A stretch of DNA of 64,000 bases from Tachypleus tridentatus (GCF_004210375.1 NC_134834.1:137425009-137489008), one strand, 5' to 3'; shown: positions 10,834-24,518, counted from the first letter of the stretch. The notes: a model not told the origin generated them from the sequence alone. Numbers and translations are program-made.

Positions 10834-13707
10834 TCAAATATCACAATATAAATTCCGAACTTAATCTTCCTCCACACATTTGTTCAGAATTAATATTTTC
10901 TACATCCTTGTTTATATCTTTGTCGTACATTTAGTTGTACCTTCTTATTGTTAGTAACGCCATTGTATGTCAGGATATATTATTATTAACTTATATCAGT
11001 TATTTGTAATGTTAAGACTGAGTTTGTATTCAATAGATGTCTGCCTCTTTATAAAGCTGTAAAATGAAACGTTGAAAATTTAAAGGATTTTCGCTGAATA
11101 TTGCATGTTTCTTTTCATTAAACATGTTTATACTGCAGTGTGCACAACGCTATCTGAATAAACTAATTGGCATCATTTGTATAGCATCATTTCGTGACAA
11201 CAAGATTTGTATCTCTTTTGAGAAGCATCTTACATTTAACGTTATGAATAGTAGCAATTTCCATTTCCGCTCAAAATGGTAAAAAAAAAAGTTAATTTTT
11301 AGCTCACAGTTAGAAATTTCACCACTTTACGAAAGTTCTGTTTTCGCAAATATTCGACGACTGAATCACAATCCAGAGCTGACCAGACCTGTTGATTTTG
11401 TCTCAGGTAAACACAAAGCTCTTAACTATCAGTAACTATGAATAAGTTTACTTCTTGTACAAAAGAAAAACATGAAATTAATACTGAATACTTTATAACT
11501 TGTACACTGTAAACATGCTATTACCCAGTCTAATTAGACATTGGTAGATCTATGAAAAATATAACTTAGTTCACACACTCCTTGTGATTAGGATACTGTG
11601 ACAAAATTCACAGATTTCATTGTACTAGATATGTGATATATATATATAACTATCTATGGAACTTACGCCTGTAAGATATAGTATCTTGATCATACCTGTC
11701 GATACTAGTTATTGAATGAAATATGATCTTACCTAGGTGAGAATTTACGCATGTTTTACAATATAGGAACATATTTCTCCTACATGAATCTTGAGGGAAT
11801 AACGCCTATAATCCTAGAAGAAAGAAAGGACTGATTTTATGCAATCGTATATATTATCACATATAATAGCTTTATCAGTTGCTCTGTTCCCAGAAAGTGG
11901 CTCATACTCTCAGACCAAATGATAAACAACAACAATAAAATTAATGGTACTTTTACCATTAGTCTAGCATAGATTATCAAATACGTTAAAATTGGTGTGA
12001 CTGAGATCCAGAAAATGTAACTACATCGAAACAGTTGCACCAGTTTGTGTTATTGTGGTTGGAGGGCCATTGTAACAGATGCATATAAAAGGAGCATTCC
12101 TTTTAGGTATAAGTTAAGATCATGAACTTCGAAGCTGAATAGACCTATCGGTTTTGTTTCAAGAAAATACAAATTTGTAACTACTCATTACCATTATTCA
12201 TTAGCAGCAATGATTTACATTTATAACTGGAAACTCTTCCTGTTATTTACGAAGAAATTGTAACTACGTAGTTGGATTTTTGTTGTTTCGAACATCAAGA
12301 GACTTCATCCGATATTACTTGCTCTTGTATGTTTCTAACAAAGGCTGTGTTAATTTACCCAAAGATTATTTTTTGTTCCTAGAAATTATCTTCCGTTAGT
12401 TACCTGTTTGGAAACTATTCTAACTTTAACAATAACAGTGAATAAAAAATGTAACTTTCAGTGAAAACAATTTGTCTTGAAAAAAACGCCTGATATAAAC
12501 TATAGTGAAAGAATTTGGACAACAAAAGATAAACAACACAATATGCAAGAGTTATAATAAATCACTTGACAACAGCAGCATTCATTCTGGTATGTGTTTT
12601 ATTTATCTGTAAAATATCATTGTGACAAGAAGAGTTTCAAAGAAAAACTTTTGAAATAACCAGTTTTATTTTCATACCAGCTATTGAAGAAATAAAAATA
12701 TCTTGGGATATTTTTTTCATTTTCACACTATAAAACGACTCTATTTCTATTACAGTAGTTTTTATTAAAATAGTCAAATTTCTCATTATCTAATTAGTCG
12801 TGAAATAAAGAATTAACGAAATTCCCTAGTGGGGTTATGAACCCAATAACCAAATTGGAGTTTAAAGTTGTCACTATCTATGTTTGCCAGTATGTTACTA
12901 GTCGTATATCTAATGTGATATCGTCCTAAGATTGGTTAATGTTTGGTGTTTAATTACATTTTCATTTACAGTATGTCTATACTGACCAAAACAATGTTTG
13001 TTATATTTTTATTTTGAGTTAATTTTCTTTAGTTCAGTTATTATTAAATTGTATTTTATGTTGTTTTAATTTTATACAGTGAGTTCTTCGATTTATCTTT
13101 CTCTCTAAAGAAAAAATGCATTATCTTTTGTTGTCAAAGCCTCAATATGTCTATTTCTTAATTAAATTACTACATTTAGGTTGATAATTCTTCGAATGTC
13201 CTGTTTAGCAGGTGAACTCAGCTGTAAGATAAATATTTAATAAACTTTGAATATCAAAACTCGATTAAGCTTTATTTGTTGAGATAAACATGTAGTCTTC
13301 GAATATTTTATATGCAGAATGATGAAACACCAAAAAATCAATGAATAACATTTATTCTGTTTTTTTTCTGTTTTTTGTCGATGTAAAGACAAACAGAAGA
13401 AATATATACAGGCAGTAATATAGGCTGTGCAACTGAGGAAACCTTTAAAACATACGCGATGTTTAATGAGCAATTTTAAGAACTCTTAAAGAAATTTCCA
13501 AACCATTACGATGTTTAATTTCAAACGTAAAAAAAAAACTTTCACCGAAATTCATAAGAATTTCGTATATAACTAACTTATAGTTAATTTTGTTACTACT
13601 TTCTGAGTGTCCAAAAAAAATGTAACACTCGATATCATAACTTGAACACCGCCATCTGAAGACCGCCGTCTTAAAGTATCATAAATGAAACTTGTTCATT
13701 TGTCATT
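10834..13707. other. AT-rich intergenic DNA, no gene seen
   Basis: About 2.9 kb without a supported gene. Two stretches near 11365-11450 and 12120-12210 look alike (AGCTGACCAGACCTGTTG and AGCTGAATAGACCTATCG) and may be an old local duplication. Confidence 0.4.
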
Positions 13708-13816
13708 GTGTGTTTTTCTTATAACAAAGTCATATCTGCGGAGCCCACCGAGGGGAATCGAAACCCTGATTTTAGCGTTGTAAAGCCGTAGATTTACCGT
13801 TGTACTAGCGGGGTCC
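13708..13816 (-). repeat. SINE-C, full length
   Basis: The minus strand reads CCCCGCTAGTACAACGG (A box region), ACAACGCTAAAATCAGG, GTTTCGATTCCCC (B box) and CGGTGGGCTCCGCAGATA, then a CTTTGTTATAAGAAAAACAC tail. Confidence 0.82.
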
Positions 13817-14253
13817 ACCATTTGCTATTCAGCAAATAGGCAGTGTTTGCTGAAAGCATGTGTGAGCTGTTTAGTTACGAGCTGTTACAAACTTATGTAT
13901 ATGTGTGTGTGGTATGTTGTGGCTTGAGGTCATAAGTTTGTAAACCAAACTACAACACAGTTTCCAGATATTTTGTTAGCCATGGAGACGTGTCATCCTT
14001 GATCTTACCAATCAACAGATAGAAAGACGAAAACAAAATTAGGGTGAAACCACGACTTTTACAGAGCTAACTGTAATCTTATATCGCGTCCTGGCTCCAA
14101 ATATAAAAACAAAGCACGTGAGGCATTGAGTTTGAAACAATAATTTGCTTGGACAATACTCAGGATGAATGGAATAAGAAAAACTTGAGCTCTTACCATA
14201 GGATGAGAAACATTCAACTTAATAACTGCATAAACCCACGTGGCGGCTTAGCT

Positions 14254-14510
14254 TTGTTTGTTTGGAAATTTCGCACAAAGCTACTCGAGGGCTATCTGTG
14301 CTAGCCGTCCCTAATTTAGCAGTGTAAGACTAGAGGGAAGGCAGCTAGTCATCACCACCCACCGCCAACTCTTGGGCTACTCTTTACCAACGAATAGTGG
14401 GATTGACCGTCACATTATACACCCCCACGGCTGGGAGGGCGAGCATGTTTAGCGCGACGCGGGCGCGAACCCGCGACCCTCGGATTACGAGTCGCACGCC
14501 TTACGCGCTA
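14254..14510 (-). repeat. SINE-A with perfect 12-bp target-site duplication
   Basis: A minus-strand copy ending at GCGTAAGGCG, so the first part of the tRNA-like head is missing. The flanks GGCGGCTTAGCT at 14242-14253 and 14511-14522 are identical. The body is well preserved, which suggests a recent insertion. Confidence 0.92.
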
Positions 14511-14522
14511 GGCGGCTTAGCT

Positions 14523-16193
14523 CTTGCCAACAGTGACAATAATCTCGTCATTGTTCTAGTTTTAAATAAAAACAAAATCTAGAAAAATTACTCGTTTCCT
14601 GTTGATATGATCTCACAACAGATAAAAGTTTAATTTAAAATGTTTAATTTTAAGAAAATTCCAAAACGGTGTGATATTTAACTCTCAATTTTAATAAAAG
14701 TAATGTGATTTAACAAGATTATCAGTTAATGCAAAATCACCAGTAACGTATTTGGGTAGGGGCTATAGGGGGCTCAACCCCATGGCTCATGGTCTTAATG
14801 TAGGCTCATTGATAAATTTATTCTATGTAAAATTATATGAGATGTAAGGTTCACAAAAATAATTAGCCCCTGGGCCCACACAGCCTCAAATCCACCACTG
14901 AAAACCACTACCAATTCAATATTTTTATTCAAACAAATATCTTGTTACTTGTATTACTAAACTTCCAATGAATGTCTGAAAAGTTCGATATAAATAACAA
15001 ATACTAAATTAATGAGAACTGTGTATAAAACGTTTCTTTTTATTAATTAGAAACCATTTCTGCTCTCATAATAACTAATCAGTTCATTAGTACTATTCTG
15101 ACATCTTTCTGTTCTATGCTTTTGTACTACCAATAGAAATACTCGCCTTCTGGGCAGGTATAAATGCTAGTTCTTGTGGAAGACTATTAGGTGTACTTAC
15201 TTTTGTTGTTTGTTTTTTTTAATTACCTGAAGCTCTACAACAATGTATTCATATATGACATTCACTGATGTCTAGCATCCACGAATCCACGAAAACAAAA
15301 AGATTGTATTGAAATTTTAGTCTACAAATCAGCTATAATCACAGAATTACATCACACGGTAGATTTTGTTGATTTATTTCTCTGTAAACGTAGTTATCAA
15401 TGAAAGTACTTTGCTTTTCTGTTGCAACACTCTCAAGATTTTCATTAAAGAAAAAGAAATATCTTTAAACTTTGTTTTTGATTGTTTTATATTTGAAACC
15501 TACTCATTTTTTGTAATTTTTATTGGTTAAATCTAACACTTATTTTTGTATTTTAATTGGCTTTATTTATTCCTCAAGTATTAAAACACTACTTAGTTAT
15601 AAAAATATTACCCAGTTATGATTCGTGATGATCGTTGCGGTAGTTTTTGAGAACAGAGTTTTGACGTACGCATCGCAAGCTCTATTATTATAACATTCTG
15701 ACATTTTTCTGTTGTCATAAGTAAGTAACCTGTACTTTAGTGCTATTCTAGTTTCTTTCTGTTTTAGTACTTAACTACTCTTTATATTACTATTATTCGG
15801 ATATATTTGCATGTTGTATTATTAACTAGTCTGTACGTGAGTACTATTCTGGTATCTTATTTTGTAGTAGTAATTAACTGGCCTGTTTATTAGAACTATT
15901 CTGGCTTCATCACAAGGTGTTGCTCTGCTACGATTGTCTGGGTCAAAGCTTTCAGTCGTGTTACACTCTTACATTTTTAACGTATAATGTTTGAAATGAG
16001 GATCACACATATTCAAGCCAATGCTTTGGAACTTTTTGTAGTACCAACAAGTGAATGTTATTATATGTACTCTATATCAAATACGTGAATATTTATAATA
16101 TAACTATGTTTTGTATGATTGTAAGTTGTGTTGGTCTTAAAGATTACTATTTAAACAGCAAAAGGTTGACATGAATAAATCTATTATTCTTTC
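14523..16193. other. Intergenic DNA with a dispersed-repeat scrap and a minisatellite
   Basis: At 14750-14905 a CCCC(A/T)GG-rich segment (GGGCTCAACCCC ... CCCCTGGGCCCACACAGCC) looks like part of an unassigned dispersed repeat. The ~51-bp repeats are listed separately. I see no gene. Confidence 0.4.
15690..15915 (+). repeat. Degenerate ~51-bp tandem repeat
   Basis: The motif AGTACTATTCTGG and its variants recur near 15743, 15794, 15844 and 15896, with AACTAGTCTGTA-like sequence before them. A related unit lies near 15085-15130. Confidence 0.5.
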
Positions 16194-16318
16194 AGACGAG
16201 AGTAGTAGCCCAAAAGCTGGCTGTGCGTGCTACTGACTGTCTCTCTTTTATTCTATCAGTTCAAAATAGTAGCAGCTATATCCCTTTGTAGCATTGCGCG
16301 AAATTCTGAAAAAAACAA
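16194..16318 (+). repeat. Degenerate SINE-A 3' half
   Basis: GTAGCCCAAAAGCTGGCTGTG and then AGCAGCTATATCCCTTTGTA and GCGCGAAATTCTG correspond to the SINE-A body and tail, with many changes. Confidence 0.6.
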
Positions 16319-17019
16319 ATGAGCTGTTTAAGTAATAACCTATAACATTTGTTTATTTATCGTTATTTTGATTAAGTCTTACCAGTTACAATGTTTGAAA
16401 TATTGGTTCTTTTAATTTTCTACATTATAATTAAACTTATGAAGATTAGTTTAGATCATTATCTCAGTGTTTGGATTAGGGACTAATCTTAATCACCTAA
16501 GCTCAACGAACCTCGTAAAATATTAAAATTACAACTAAGGATAAGATATGCAGCGAGGATACACAACTGGAGGTTTAACACAATCTAATATCTAATTATT
16601 ATAGGGTTGACTTCTATAGTACATTAAATTCTAACATTAAATGTGTATAATCGGTATGATATAGTTTGGAAATGGCTTGATTAGGTAGTGGAAGGTAGAA
16701 GTGACAAAACGTTCTATATTTGTAACAACGTTCCTTTCACTAACCGACTTCAAACTTCATTTACTTAAAAAATGGGTTCCTCATCATTTGATATGTAATT
16801 GGTATGTTATATTGGAATTAATGTATATATTACTTTTAAACTGCATTATTCTTTGTGTGTATAATTATCTTACTTTTATCAATAATGCTAGGGTAAAGAC
16901 TTCTGTTCTAGCTCTGCAAAATTCATTATAGTGAAGAAGATTGAACAACCTCAGAAAATCCTATATCAAATGCGATATTTATCAAGGTTGTAATTCTTCA
17001 GATAATTAACTGAGCATCG

Positions 17020-17350
17020 CCAAGGGTGGTGTCATTTTCAGAAGAAAATTGTGAATGTGCAGCAAGAACGAGAAACGCGTCGTCTTCCCCACTCACAGGT
17101 GTGTTCCTTGTAAATAGCAAACAGTTACAAGCGTTTATTAACATGTTGTACCTTGTGGGTTCCGAAAGGTTCTTCAGTCACGTGACAGCCTACCTAAACT
17201 TCCCACTGGATGCCATCGGCAACCCGCGGTGTTCCTTAACTGAAATGCTCACGCCACGCCTAACGGCCTTCCCTCAAGATGGCTCAAATGCGTACGCGAG
17301 CCGACAATCCAGGTGGACCGCAGACAACGTGACGCCGATATTTTTGTAAC
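17020..17350. other. CpG-rich islet with a 107-codon open frame
   Basis: This stretch has many more CpGs than its surroundings (ACGAGAAACGCGTCGTC, CGTACGCGAGCCGAC). An open frame runs 17026-17349 on the + strand, but its protein resembles nothing I know. It could be an exon, a promoter or a 5' UTR; the function is unknown. Confidence 0.3.
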
Positions 17351-17933
17351 AACTTATATATTAAATATATTATTCCGATAGTGCCCGTATCACGTAGTCT
17401 GCTTCTTGATCTCTCATAGATGGTCGTCTATAAAGGTGAACTAAGGAACCTTGGAGGATATTCCATACAATCCTGTCTATATATAATACCGTGAGGAAAT
17501 ATAAATAACATGGCTATATATCTTTGACTTCGCAATATAGTGACTATTAATTTAATTATATCTTACAAGTTCATTTTCTATTTAATACAAAGTCTGTTAT
17601 CAAACTACCACCTTCTCAGTTTTGAACGTATTATCACGATATTTATGGTGTTACACGGTTTATTATCAAAATGTTTAAAAGGTTCGTTAATCACATTACT
17701 GTTATTCATGAAAATCACGTACTTTGTTCTATATAAATGAAAATTGTCTTTTAGGTTTGTTTCTTCCATGTCTGGCTGATCAAGACCTTTTGTTCAGGTG
17801 CGAGTGAACGAAATAAAGTGACTTTTGATTTCTGTTTGTATAGTTAAATGAAAATTGTATGTATGAAAATCACGTTGAAAGTGCTCAAAACCTGATGACA
17901 GAGAGATGGAATACTTTAATGAGGTTTTGAACC

Positions 17934-18136
17934 GATAGCTCACAGGAAACAAGCAAGCTAAATACTTGCATTGCTAGTTCTTGGACTATGCTAAATGAAT
18001 AGTGGGGTTGACTATCGCTCTTATAACACATCCACGTCCCCAGTGTGTTAAATACGAATTTGTGGCAATGGAACGCGAATCTTGGACCATTGGAATTACA
18101 ATCTGACCTGCTAATCACTGGGCAACGCCCATTTAG
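17934..18136 (-). repeat. Degenerate SINE-A-like copy
   Basis: GAATAGTGGGGTTGACTATCG, CACATCCACG and ATTACAATCTGACCTG correspond in order to the SINE-A minus strand. It is heavily diverged. Confidence 0.5.
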
Positions 18137-18771
18137 CTTAATCAAATGTCAAGATTAAAACAAAAGTTAGTACCTATAATTGAAGATTTAAGGATTGTGG
18201 ATAAGTGACAAAATTTCAATGCTCATGCAGTGTTAAAGTTCTTGACTTCGGAGCTAGCGAGTCGGGTTCGATTCCGAGTAAGTTCATAAACTATTCCCAG
18301 CACTTAAAGTGTGTATTGGTTGTGAGAGCGAATTATTTAACGTTGATGAAGTGTTGAGAGGTGCTGCTTACAGGCTCCACTCTTTCTCGTCAGTACTTCA
18401 AAATTAGGGATAGCAGTAATTAGATTTAGTAGTCTTACTATAAATACAAATATAATTACCTCAAAGTAATACTGACGTTTTATTTCTTTTTTTTATTAGT
18501 AGCAGTGAAGTGAAACAGGGGCGAATTATTTAGTCTATTAGTCAAAATAAGAATTACTCTTTAGTCCCAGTCACGAATAAGCTACTTTTATGTCAGAGCA
18601 TACTTGAACATAATTCATATATTCCATTGTGCAATTTTATATATTTAATTGATAACAAGGTCCAAATTTACTTTGTAGACAAACAGTCAATATGAGGAAG
18701 CATTTCACAACGCAGTGTTTTATAACATCACGTCCAAGGGTTATCATAGAAAAGTTCGATTCACTGAGAAA

Positions 18772-18820
18772 TTATAACGTTCCCATGGCTGAAAGGGCGA
18801 GCATGTTTGATGACAGGTTT
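18772..18820 (-). repeat. SINE-A fragment
   Basis: ATAACGTTCCCATGGCTGAA and GGGCGAGCATGTTTG match the central SINE-A body only. Confidence 0.65.
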
Positions 18821-18911
18821 TTTTACGGTTGAAGGTGGATGTATAGTCATAAGATTAATTCAAGAAATTCTGATTATTAAACCTAATTTTGTTTGATCAT
18901 ATTGAATGTTT

Positions 18912-18996
18912 GTGTGAGTGTTTCTTATAGCAAAGCCACATCCGGCTATCTGCTTAGCCCACCAAGGGGAATCGAACCCCTGATTTTAGGGTTGTG
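18912..18996 (-). repeat. SINE-C
   Basis: TTTCTTATAGCAAAGCCACA, GCCCACCAAGGGGAATCGAA and CCCCTGATTTTAGG match the minus strand of the C family (tail, B box and part of the head). Confidence 0.82.
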
Positions 18997-19021
18997 GATG
19001 GTTGTACTTGAAAAGGATCGA

Positions 19022-19256
19022 TAACTAAGTAGACGAGTACAGATATATATACATAATGACTAAGTAGACGAGTACAGATATATATATATATAATGACTAA
19101 GTAGACGAGTACAGGTGTGTATATATATATATATAATGACTAAGTAGACGAGTACAGGTGTGTATATATATATAATGACTAAGTAGACGAGTACAGGTGT
19201 GTATATATATATAATGACTAAGTAGACGAGTACAGATGTATATATATATATAATGA
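19022..19256 (+). repeat. Minisatellite, 6 units of 36-43 bp
   Basis: Unit starts (GACTAAGTAGACGAGTACA) fall at 19022, 19058, 19095, 19138, 19177 and 19216, and a partial seventh at 19255. Each conserved 19-bp core is followed by a (TA)n tract of variable length, which accounts for the unit-length differences. Confidence 0.95.
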
Positions 19257-20394
19257 CTGAGGTTTAAATACAGAGAGAAAAAACTAGATTGATGGATCGT
19301 GTCGCTTAAAAGAAACAAAATCAATACATATGACAAATAGAAAATTAGTTCTTTTAGCTGTATTAGCTCTTATTAATCGAAATGAATGAATGACAGAGAA
19401 GGCAGATAGGTAGAGTTTTGTTGCTCGTAGCTACGACATCTTGTTGGAGAGCTAAAGAGCCAAATTAATATTTTTCTGCAAATAAAGCAAAATAATAGAT
19501 ATGTGGGAAAATTTTTTAATCCGCACTCTTATTGTTGGAGTAGCTGAGATGATACTCTTCGAAAACATCGTGCTTAGCTAGTGATGATATTTGTGTCATC
19601 ATATAAACAGTTAGCTCGAAATGTAATCATTCATGAGTTTCTATATTTTCAATCAGACTTATCAGAGATAAGACCATAAACGAAAAGATGAAAAACAACA
19701 CACCTTATACATGCACTCACCTAAATTAAGATACTCTCCTGAAAATTCACTCGTGCCCAAGAACAAACAACACACCTATAACATTCGGCCTTTATGGTTG
19801 AACCTTCATGTTAGTGTTATCATCACTTACGGCAATGAGGTCCTGATGATTTGTCGGTGTCAGACCAAGTAGGCGCCAGGAAAAACATGAAGATGTCTAC
19901 TCGTCCGTCAGAAACAATATTATTTTAAGACAACCCTGATAAATCCACTTATATTTTCAAGTTTCTACCTGTATAATGGGTTTGTTACTCTAGGTTGCAG
20001 TACATATTGTTACAAAACCATAATTTCATAATAATTAAGATACTGTTTTTGTATATGAAATATTTTAAATAGCGCATTATTTTTAAGAAGTTGATAAACA
20101 ATGACAAGGAGAAATATGGAATAAAAAGCAAACACAGAAAGATAAATAGAATTAAATATTGACAGATAGAAAATACAGAGTGTTACATATTATACTTTAT
20201 TTCGGACAAGTCTCCCATTTATAATGTTACGTATGACAACGTGTTACTGTTTCATATAACCGGAAATTTCAATTTAAAAGTTACTTAAATGTCAATATGT
20301 ACCATATTTATGGTATTTGCCAACAAGATTGATACACACAATTTGTGTTTGACAAGTTATACTTTAATATACAAATAAACAAACAAAAACAATA
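19257..20394. other. Intergenic DNA, no gene seen
   Basis: AT-rich sequence with no supported coding region or recognised repeat. Confidence 0.5.
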
Positions 20395-20966
20395 GAATTT
20401 ATAATAACAGTTATTACTAATAGTTATTACAAATGATAGTTTATATACAGGAGTTTTACAGACTTATAAACAATACTAAGTCTTATATCTGGTCTGGAAC
20501 TGAAATGTTTTATCGACATTCAAGGAGAGCAAATTAATTCTTTGTTGATACACCTGTACACTTCTTTTGGCGGCTAGCTAGCCTGAAGCACATGTCGACG
20601 ACAATATCTAATGTTCTTGTAGAAATACTAACATCCGAAGTTAATTCACTGAAGATAAATTGTTTGAAATGTTTGACATTTGTAAACGTTCCTAATCAAA
20701 TTCTGTAGTCTTCAGATTAACAGACGTTAATCACAATTTTATCTTCCAAGGTCTATAGCACACTGACTGTAGCTGACCAATAATATTATTCTTTCCTTAA
20801 CGCGTTGGTTTAAACAGTTTAAAGCGAGTTTCTAGAACGTTCAATAGTGTTGGAACACGCTAGTGTTTTCGTAAAACAAACATTCTTGACTCTTACTCTC
20901 AAGAATTTTTTTACAAGTTTCAAGAGCAAGTGGATCTTGCGCAATACACAGTCAACAATATACGTC
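20395..20966 (-). repeat. Dispersed heat-shock-element repeat, copy 2
   Basis: Read on the minus strand this matches 45003-45532 joined to 48461-48523 over its length. Both share ATATTGTTGACTGT, ATTCTTGAGAGTAAGA, TACGAAAACRCT, TTCTAGAAACTCGC, GTCAGCTACAGT, GGAACGTTTAC, GATATAAGACTYAGTATTG and TTGTAATA-like sequence. It contains a three-unit heat-shock element but lacks the TATA box seen in copy 1. Confidence 0.75.
20830..20842 (-). promoter_or_regulatory. Consensus heat-shock element in repeat copy 2
   Basis: On the minus strand GAACGTTCTAGAA is a perfect GAAnnTTCnnGAA array, the HSF trimer site. The function is inferred from sequence only. Confidence 0.5.
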
Positions 20967-22442
20967 ACATGTAAAAATGAAAACTATACTGAAACAAGCG
21001 TAGGTATCAAAATAAACGTATGACGGCAAATACTTTAAAAGAGATACTGATAAACAGACAGAGCTAAACGTTAACAGACGGACAAATACTAACAAGCTGA
21101 AAGAAAATAAACACTCAAAATAAATAGGAAGAGAGACAGAATAATAGATGTTCCTAGAAGAGAAAATGAAGGAGAGAGAAAGAAAAAAAACGTTTAAAAT
21201 ATACGTTTAAGCTCGTATGTCCAGCTTAACTACAACAGAAAAAAGTAAATATTTATAAGTGCAGCATATATTTTGACATTGTATCTGTAAAACACCTTAG
21301 TTACCCACACGTCCTCTATTTCCTCCAATTAGGTTACAAAGAGAAATCTATAAATTATAAAAAAAAAGTTTGGGAAATTTAAAAACTATGAAATTTTTAT
21401 ATCAACGCCTAAACCTCATACTATCCATTCATTCATTGGAGAAAAAATTATGTGGATATCACCAGACATTTTCACTCACTCATTGGGAAATCTTAGACAG
21501 AAAATATATGTATATAATAGCCAATTGTCTGTCTGTCATGCTTCATATCTCGTGAACGATAAATTGCAGAAAAAATACATATCAAAATGCCTAATTGCAA
21601 GAAAAGTATTCATTTTTTGGAAATTCTAAAATTTCTTATTGATATCAACATCGATCAGTCAGTCTTGATATTGCTAAATGGTCAGTTTGAGAACAAATCT
21701 TATTAAGAACAAAAATGTTACTTTTCCTCAGGAAGTTTCAGGAAAAACAGGAATTACTCCGTTGACTAATTTAAAAAAAAAAATTGAATATAGGGCGTGA
21801 ACGAAAAGAAATATGCATAAAGGAACTTATTTGAATATATATTTGTTATTGTTCTGTTTATTTATTTATTTCATGTCGGTATTATATACATGCATGATTT
21901 TATTGTACGTTGTAAAACAAATTCAAATGAATATATCTGAAAGTTCTTAGAGAAATGACAACTATCCTAAAGTGTTCACTTCCGTAATGATATATCCTTG
22001 TGTTCAGTAAAACGATAAGGAACGGTGACATCCAACATGGGAGAAAATCCCAGCGGCTACTGAAGGAAACTGGGCGCTTTAATGTGCTGGATTCACTCAT
22101 TGATCGAAAAACAAAGATCTTTACCACAATATATTGTATTTCATTTCCTTCATTTAAAAGAATCACAGTGCAATTTTTGTTGTTGAGATAACACATGAAA
22201 TGACAAAAGATGGCTGTAAAGCCGACGAGACAGTCATATTGCATATATGCTCTGATTAAATGGATTAGGTTGAATGCACATTTTATATTTATTCATCACT
22301 ATCTTAAGTCAAAGCTACTGTTGAATTGTTTTAATCGACAACTATTACTATAATTATAATTAATAAAATTTAGCTAAACTTTGCCATATAGTCAATATGC
22401 GAATCTTTCAAGGGAATTGAAGATTTTGTAAAGTTCCTTATT
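20967..22442. other. Intergenic DNA, no convincing gene
   Basis: Open frames at 22000-22191 (+) and 21900-22244 (-) overlap and neither resembles a known protein. I treat the stretch as non-coding. Confidence 0.4.
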
Positions 22443-22553
22443 TTCCAGTGGCACAGCGGCATGTCTACGGACTTACGGCATTACACTGCAAGAAACCAGG
22501 AGCAGAGTACAGATAGTCCATTGTGTAGCTTTGTGCGTAACTATAAATAAACA
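22443..22553 (+). repeat. SINE-B
   Basis: A box GTGGCACAGCGGCATGTCT. The B box is degraded. The tail reads AGATAGTCCATTGTGTAGC and TTTGTGCGTAACTATAAATAA. Confidence 0.8.
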
Positions 22554-23530
22554 GTTTTCTTCTAAGCTGAATAGTGTTTGTGAGAAAAAATTTAACGTAT
22601 TTTGAGACTAAATTCACCCAACGTGGTAATAAGAAGTGCCTATATGTTTTAAAGTTCCTTTAAGTTTTAAGAATATCTAGCATTTTTAAATTAATAATTT
22701 TATTTTTTATTCAAATATATTTCCCATGCTCCTAGAGCGCTCAGGAAAATTCGTCGATTCTTATTATTTTAAAATTAATTGATGTTAGAATATTATTTTA
22801 CCAGTTCTGTTCTAATATACAGAGTATCCAAAGTTAATTAATTAAATGTATAGAATACAACTGAAAGTAATTTAACACTTGATTTCAAAGCTCGAAGCTC
22901 TACTGTACTCCCATGGATAAACCTGAAATCTCCTCTTTTCGAAAGGAGGACTTTTTTGACTCTACATAGTTTGTATATATGAATTTCTCGCTCAGATGGA
23001 ATTTTCCTTTTCTCCTCACGTCAGAAGTCTTACTGTGTCGTCACAGTACTGTTTCATGCATGGGTATTTGCCAGGAACCAAATACATATTACTCGTTACG
23101 CTTCATCTGACACTTACGACGACACACCACTGCAACTGCAAAGAGAAATTGTTCAGTTAAAATGAAATAAACCCTTTGCATACATGATTTGATTTTTTTA
23201 AATGTTTAATCCAGTTTTTAACTATCTTATTATCATATTTTAACTTGTTATTAATGACCATCAGAGGGCTTCGCAAATCTCATAATTATTAAGACAGAAT
23301 AAAAAAAATATTTTATTATTAGGAATCTGATGTCAAGATGTTTACATCCCTTACTAATTTTAATGCAACAGCCTGATTCCAAATATATTTGGAATGACAA
23401 TGACATTTTAGGTTACTTCGAATAAGTTTGTTTATTTCTAGTTAATGCGTAAAGCTGCACAATGGGATACCTGTGCTACGTTCTCTGCAGAACATCGTCC
23501 TTACATTGTAGTGGTATGACATGGTTTGTG

Positions 23531-23788
23531 TTCAATTTCATGCAAATACTCGTGAGGAATATCTGCGCTAGCCGTCCCTAATTTAAAAATGATAGACTAT
23601 AGAGAAGGCAATTAGTGAACACCACCCTCCCCCAACTCTTGGACTATTCTTTTACAAACAAAGAGTAGGATTGGCCATACTTATAATGTCCCCAAAACTG
23701 AAAGGATGAGCATGTTCAGTGATGGGGATTAGAACCTGCGACCTAGAGATTGTTCATCAAGTGCCCTTAACAGCAGACCATGTCAGAC
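23531..23788 (-). repeat. Diverged SINE-A
   Basis: GCGCTAGCCGTCCCTAATTT, CCCCCAACTCTTGG and GGGATTAGAACCTGCGACC follow the SINE-A order on the minus strand, with scattered mutations. Confidence 0.8.
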
Positions 23789-23851
23789 CACTAATGAAAG
23801 GAGCTTTCAAGCTTGTCAATGAGCCACTGAGGTAGCTTCTCTCTCTCTCAT

Positions 23852-23927
23852 AGTAGGGGGTTCGGTTCCCCTCGGTGGGCTGAGCAGATAGCCCTATGTG
23901 GCTTTGCTATAAGAAAAACACACACTC
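23852..23927 (+). repeat. SINE-C 3' part
   Basis: B box GGTTCGGTTCCCC, CGGTGGGCTGAGCAGATAGC and CTTTGCTATAAGAAAAACAC. The head is replaced by a (CT)n tract at 23838-23849. Confidence 0.8.
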
Positions 23928-24518
23928 TCATAGTAGGTGTTTGGGTGTGTAAATTCGTATACCCAGGAGGATCAGGTACACTAGACCTCTTCCTCCTTCC
24001 TTTACATTGTTTGAGTGGACTTATTAATATATTTAAAGTAAATACAGATGGCCAGAGTGATAAGCATAACTCTAACTTAGGCCCTTTTCAGGGCAAGGCA
24101 ATGTCCATGTATATTGTTCTTTCATTTTTTTTTATAAGTATAGAACGTAGGTGGCCTGTTTTATTTTAGCACTAGTTTATTATTATTATTATATATATTT
24201 TTTATTTTATTTTAAACTTAATATTATTTTTAACTTGATTTTATCTTAACGATCTGATGTACAAGTTTAACGGGGAGAGGTGTTTAGGTCTCTCTTCATC
24301 ATATATGCAATATCTGTCTAGTTCGCATAACAACTCATTTTTTCGCCACTTTTTATCAAAATATTTTATTGTACTATGTAGAAGTCTATCTGGCATTGTT
24401 TGTGTATTTAAGTATTTGTGCATGAACTTTGAGGAATGGTTTTAGGTGCTTATGGGATATTTCACCAATATATTACCGATGAAACAGACCCTATAGTGGG
24501 GTAGCTTCGAACGTAATT

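Noticed and set aside
11365..12210. Old local duplication near 11.4 and 12.1 kb
   Set aside because: Only short similar phrases are visible by eye; the similarity is too weak to call without an alignment.
14397..14582. 61-codon frame in SINE-A, and similar frames at 5634-5831, 10215-10463 and 27468-27656
   Set aside because: These are translations of SINE sequence; the same peptide pieces recur only because the repeat recurs.
18240..18300. tRNA-like segment (GAGCTAGCGAGTCGGGTTCGA)
   Set aside because: There is a B-box-like motif, but no cloverleaf or known SINE body around it.
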